Part shown: piece by piece, positions 7,375 to 9,765 of the stretch
Layout of the letters: each line of letters begins with the position of its first letter
How positions within the stretch are numbered: the stretch's first letter is position 1
DNA from: Bacteroidota bacterium
GTDB lineage: Bacteria > Bacteroidota > Bacteroidia > Cytophagales > Cyclobacteriaceae
Direction: 5' to 3'
Assembly: GCA_023417785.1 (NCBI GenBank)
Contig: JAEZEH010000029.1
Span: 1 to 9,765, forward strand
Length of the DNA stretch: 9,765 nucleotides
Notes under the pieces: model-generated
The model's database searches: none
Seen by the model: only the letters and a program-made list of their open reading frames with translations
What the model was told of the DNA's origin: nothing
Position numbers and translations under genes: made by a program

Positions 7375-7535
7375 TTACCTGTTACTTGTTACCTGTTGCC
7401 TGTTGCCTGTTGCCTGTTGCCTGTTGCCTGTTACCTGTTGCCTGTTACCTGTTGCCTGTTACCTGTTGCCTGTTGCCTGTTGCCTGTTACCTGTTACCTG
7501 TTGCCTGTTGCCTGTTGCCTGTTACCTGTTGCCTG
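7375..7535 (+). repeat. Heptanucleotide tandem array A, 23 units of TTRCCTG
   Basis: There are 23 uninterrupted 7-bp units (161 bp), TTGCCTG or TTACCTG, with a single TTACTTG near the left end. The only common difference is G/A at position 3. On the minus-strand transcript it reads as repeated CAGGYAA. Its GGCAAC / GGTAAC cores can pair with the GTTGCC cores of arrays B and C, and the G/A variation keeps pairing through G-U wobble. The long cysteine-, leucine- and proline-rich plus-strand frame across it is a repeat artefact. Confidence 0.95.
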
Positions 7536-7552
7536 TGATCCGAATGTTATCC

Positions 7553-7696
7553 AGTAACTGGCAACTGGTCACCCGGCAACCGGAAACTGGTCACCCGGCA
7601 ACCGGAAACTGGTCACCCGGCAACCGGAAACTGGTCAACCGGCAACCGGAAACTGGCAACTGGTCACCCGGCAACTGGCGCGAGCAACTGGTCACC
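7553..7696 (+). repeat. Heptamer-derived array B with a 22-bp higher-order unit
   Basis: This array is built from heptamers GGCAACC, GGAAACT and GGTCACC. Three heptamers plus one extra C form a 22-bp unit, repeated four times from 7563 to 7650 (starts at 7563, 7585, 7607, 7629) with one change in the last. Looser heptamers lie on each side. The orientation is that of array C and opposite to array A, from which it is separated by 17 bp. The A and B arrays could therefore form a large local hairpin. Confidence 0.9.
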
Positions 7697-7698
7697 GG

Positions 7699-8088
7699 CT
7701 AGCGTGCCGATTTCCCTGGTACCCTCATACTCGTTTCTACCCAGGTTGTAAATCGGTTTATCTTTTTGCTTAAGACGTCATAGCGATCGAATAATTCACG
7801 ATATCTATCCGAATCAGGAAGCGATCCCGTCTCAAAAAGAAATGTGAGATGGACCAAAGTTTCGTCACACTCCGACTGAGCGTAAACCAGAAACTTAACA
7901 AAATCAGCCCGATACCTCCTTCTCCCGTATCCCTCCACGATCATTGAACTTATCGACTTTGACGACCTACGCACCTGTGATCCTTCTTCGTACAATTCAA
8001 ACTTTGGCAGCGCCAGGCTCATTTTATGAATCTCTATTGCAAGTCTCTTAGACTCTTTATAGATATCTAAATCTCTAAAACTTTTCAT
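7699..8088 (-). CDS. Four-helix-bundle protein (S23 / 23S rRNA IVP family)
   Basis: This small 129-residue helical protein belongs to the family first seen encoded in intervening sequences of 23S rRNA genes. Its biochemical role is unknown, though related bundles include the Avd accessory protein of diversity-generating retroelements. Family marks are FRDLDIYKES (4-13), SQVRRSSKSISSMIVEGYGRR (about 37-57) and a DFVKFLVYAQSE stretch (62-73) before helices 3 and 4. I chose the ATG at 8086-8088 because the family begins with K-FRDL. The frame stays open upstream to about 8229, but that extension only translates array C. The tail after NRFTTW (111-116) looks atypical. The gene appears more A+T-rich than its neighbours by eye. 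Its position between cysD and cysN suggests an acquired cassette, not a sulfate enzyme. Confidence 0.88.
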   Translation of the reverse strand: MKSFRDLDIYKESKRLAIEIHKMSLALPKFELYEEGSQVRRSSKSISSMIVEGYGRRRYRADFVKFLVYAQSECDETLVHLTFLFETGSLPDSDRYRELFDRYDVLSKKINRFTTWVETSMRVPGKSAR

Positions 8089-8126
8089 AACACAACATTT
8101 TTTTATTAGTAACACAACGTATTCCT

Positions 8127-8231
8127 GGCAACTGGCAACTGGCAACCGGTAACCGGCATCCGGTAACCGGAAACTGGCAACCGGAAACTGGCAACCGGCA
8201 ACCGGCAACCGGCAACCGGCAACCGGCAACT
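8127..8231 (+). repeat. Heptanucleotide tandem array C, 15 units of GGCAACY type
   Basis: There are fifteen 7-bp units (105 bp): mostly GGCAACC or GGCAACT, with GGTAACC, GGCATCC and GGAAACT variants in the half nearer the small gene. The six units next to cysD are nearly uniform. The array ends exactly at 8231, the base before the cysD stop codon (8232-8234). On the transcript it reads as repeated GGTTGCC, complementary in 6 of 7 positions to array A. Confidence 0.95.
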
Positions 8232-9137
8232 TTAAAAATACCCCCCCTTCTTCCTATCCTCCATACTCGTTTCCGACCGCTTGTCGTCGGCGCGCGTGCC
8301 GCGCTCGGTTTTGCGCGAGGCCGCGACTTCTTCAATGATCTTCTCAAGCGTATCCGCAGTTGATTCAACGGCACCTGTGATCGGCATATCGCCGCAGGTA
8401 CGAAAACGCACCGTCTTGCGCACGGGCTCTTCTCCTGGTTTCAGATTCAGCCATGGCGAAGTAGACAGATAAGATCCATCACGATAGATCACGTCGCGTT
8501 CGTGAGCGAAGTACAGTTTCGGAATGGGAATATTTTCCATGTAAATGTATTGCCACACATCCATTTCAGTCCAGTTCGAAATAGGGAACACACGGAAGTG
8601 TTCACCCTGACTTTTCTTTCCATTGAAGAGATTCCACAACTCAGGGCGCTGGTTTTTCGGATCCCATTGGCCGAATTCATCTCGATGAGAGAAGAAGCGC
8701 TCTTTTGCACGAGCTTTCTCTTCGTCGCGCCGGGCTCCGCCCATTGCTGCATCAAATTTGTTTTTTTCAATTGTGTCGAGCAGTGTTACTGTCTGAAGTG
8801 CATTGCGACTTGCATTGAAACCGGTTTCTTCGGTTGCTCTTCCCTTGTCGATACTCTCCTGCACTGACCCGACGATCAATCGCACGCCGAGTTCATTTAT
8901 CAGCCAGTCGCGGTACTCCATGGTTTCCGGAAAATTGTGCCCGGTGTCGATGTGCACTAACGGAAAAGGAATTCGCGCAGGGAAGAAGGCTTTACGTGAA
9001 AGGTAAGCCAGCACGATTGAATCTTTTCCTCCGGAAAATAACAAGGCCGGATTCTCAAATTGCGCGACAACTTCGCGAATGACAAATATGGCCTCGGATT
9101 CCAGTTCTTTCAGGTGACTCAGGTAATATTGACTCAT
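8232..9137 (-). CDS. cysD: Sulfate adenylyltransferase subunit 2 CysD
   Basis: The product is the catalytic subunit of ATP sulfurylase, which forms APS from ATP and sulfate with CysN. The 301-residue protein has the normal length. The PP-loop SGGKDS is at 35-40, followed by HIDTGHNFPE (62-71), GGARRDEEKARAKER (133-147), the RPELWN segment (164-169) and FRTCGDMPITGAVES (245-259). The C-terminus SMEDRKKGGYF is the standard ending, so the downstream insertion did not cut the gene. Seven consecutive G residues lie in the last codons (plus-strand C7, 8241-8247), and loss of one would extend the frame into array C. The ATG is at 9135-9137, 52 bp after cysC. Confidence 0.97.
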   Translation of the reverse strand: MSQYYLSHLKELESEAIFVIREVVAQFENPALLFSGGKDSIVLAYLSRKAFFPARIPFPLVHIDTGHNFPETMEYRDWLINELGVRLIVGSVQESIDKGRATEETGFNASRNALQTVTLLDTIEKNKFDAAMGGARRDEEKARAKERFFSHRDEFGQWDPKNQRPELWNLFNGKKSQGEHFRVFPISNWTEMDVWQYIYMENIPIPKLYFAHERDVIYRDGSYLSTSPWLNLKPGEEPVRKTVRFRTCGDMPITGAVESTADTLEKIIEEVAASRKTERGTRADDKRSETSMEDRKKGGYF

Positions 9138-9189
9138 GGTGTTCTTATTTCAGGGCAATAGATTTCCGGCGCGAAGATAATGTAAATTT

Positions 9190-9765
9190 TTACGATCCGG
9201 GTTTTGTAAACGTTATACGTGGCAGAAGTTCATTAAGCAGCTTTTCAATCGATTGTTCAACTGCCAGCTGATGAGTGGGAATGTGAACCTCGGGACTGGC
9301 GGGATGCTCATAAGGTGAATCGATACCTGTGAAATTTTTCACTTCACCCGCGCGCGCCTTTTTATAAAGACCTTTAACATCGCGTTGTTCGCACACCTCA
9401 AGCGGGGCGTCGACAAATACTTCGATGTAATTCTGATCACCCACAATACTTTTCACCTGTTCACGATCGGCGCGGAAAGGCGAGATAAAAGCCGAGAGCA
9501 CAATTACGCCGGCGTCGAGAAACAACTTGCACACCTCCCCTATCCGGCGAATGTTTTCAACACGGCCCTCGTCGGTGAACGAAAGATCTTTATTGAGACC
9601 GGACCGGATGTTATCACCGTCGAGCAAATACGTTTTGAAACCCCGTGCGAATAACTGTGCCTCGAGTTGCACGGCCAGCGTCGACTTGCCGGAGCCGGAT
9701 AATCCGGTGAACCAGATCAGTGTCGCGCGTTGTGAAAACAACTCCTCGCGTTGCGCTTTGCTGAC
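9190..9765 (-). CDS. cysC: Adenylylsulfate (APS) kinase CysC, 5' end beyond the window
   Basis: The product phosphorylates APS at the 3' position to give PAPS. The frame is open to the right edge, and the visible protein begins VSKAQREELF and runs 191 residues. A TTG at 9739-9741 could be mistaken for the start, but the residues before it fit the usual N-terminal segment ahead of WFTGLSGSGKS, so the true start lies past 9765. Counting from the edge, the P-loop GLSGSGKS is at 21-28. Beyond it come LDGDNIRSGL, ENIRRIGEV, SAFISPFRADRE and GLYKKARAGEVKNFTGIDSPYE, all intact. It is the first visible gene of the cysC-cysD-(insert)-cysN-cysQ series. A stand-alone kinase means PAPS, not just APS, is made. 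Confidence 0.95.
   Translation of the reverse strand, partial: VSKAQREELFSQRATLIWFTGLSGSGKSTLAVQLEAQLFARGFKTYLLDGDNIRSGLNKDLSFTDEGRVENIRRIGEVCKLFLDAGVIVLSAFISPFRADREQVKSIVGDQNYIEVFVDAPLEVCEQRDVKGLYKKARAGEVKNFTGIDSPYEHPASPEVHIPTHQLAVEQSIEKLLNELLPRITFTKPGS

Larger units (their letters stand above)
7321..8231 (-). other. Repeat-flanked four-helix-bundle cassette between cysD and cysN
   Basis: In the direction of transcription this region holds array C (8231-8127), a 38-bp gap, the four-helix-bundle gene (8088-7699), array B (7696-7553), a 17-bp gap, array A (7535-7375), then 54 bp of leader before cysN. Array C begins at the base after the cysD stop codon and array B about 2 bases after the small gene's stop. 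C and B share one orientation and A is the opposite. It looks like an insertion that left both cys genes intact. No transposase, integrase or obvious target duplication is present. Confidence 0.7.

Noticed and set aside
7403..7702. Plus-strand 99-residue frame rich in Cys, Leu, Pro and Val
   Set aside because: It is only the translation of heptamer arrays A and B. Seven is not a multiple of three, so the frames stay open with a 7-residue period. No independent coding signal exists.
8089..8229. Upstream extension of the four-helix-bundle gene, adding 47 residues
   Set aside because: The extension translates array C from a TTG. The family starts with a K-FRDL segment right after the ATG at 8086-8088.
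7375..8231. CRISPR array
   Set aside because: The repeats are contiguous 7-mers without spacers, and no cas gene is present.
7375..8231. Diversity-generating retroelement, given the Avd-like four-helix bundle
   Set aside because: There is no reverse transcriptase and no template/variable repeat pair, and the repeats are simple heptamers.
9190..9741. cysC as a complete gene starting at TTG 9739-9741
   Set aside because: The frame continues to the window edge with VSKAQREE, matching the usual segment before the P-loop. The gene is truncated by the window.

Overview
The window looks like a chromosomal segment of a Bacteroidota bacterium. The start codons carry no clear Shine-Dalgarno sequences, one upstream region has a TAnnTTTG-type -7 box, and the enzyme variants and the four-helix-bundle (S23/IVP-type) gene are typical of that phylum. 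The genus cannot be told from sequence alone. All recognised enzymes are on the minus strand; one unrecognised membrane protein gene is on the plus strand between the two enzyme blocks.

Left block (179-3273, minus): a nucleotide-sugar operon read fcl, gmd, then a WbpP-type epimerase. Gmd and Fcl together turn GDP-mannose into GDP-L-fucose, and their genes overlap by 4 bp (ATGA). The WbpP-like enzyme should supply a UDP-GalNAc or UDP-GalNAcA type sugar. All three point to surface or exopolysaccharide synthesis.

Middle (3439-5260): a polytopic membrane protein of unknown function on the plus strand, then a 562-bp convergent gap filled with repeats. A diverged intergenic repeat family appears at least four times: 1-178, 4824-5000 (opposite orientation), 5021-5117 and 5136-5231. 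Two copies face each other and form a MITE-like structure with 15-bp perfect ends (4824-4838 / 5105-5119).

Right block (5261-9765, minus): a sulfate-activation operon read cysC (start beyond the window), cysD, cysN, cysQ. CysDN make APS, CysC makes PAPS, and CysQ removes PAP. cysD and cysN, which encode one enzyme and normally adjoin, are separated by 911 bp. This insert holds a four-helix-bundle gene (7699-8088) flanked by heptanucleotide arrays. The array next to cysD (8127-8231) and the one nearest cysN (7375-7535) are mutually inverted, so the transcript could fold into a long stem that loops out the small gene. The arrangement recalls the intervening sequences of 23S rRNA that encode the same protein family, and it is the most interesting feature here.

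Functionally, GDP-fucose, a UDP-amino sugar and PAPS with PAP clearance would together suit a sulfated, fucose-containing glycan. No sulfotransferase or glycosyltransferase lies inside the window, so this remains inference.
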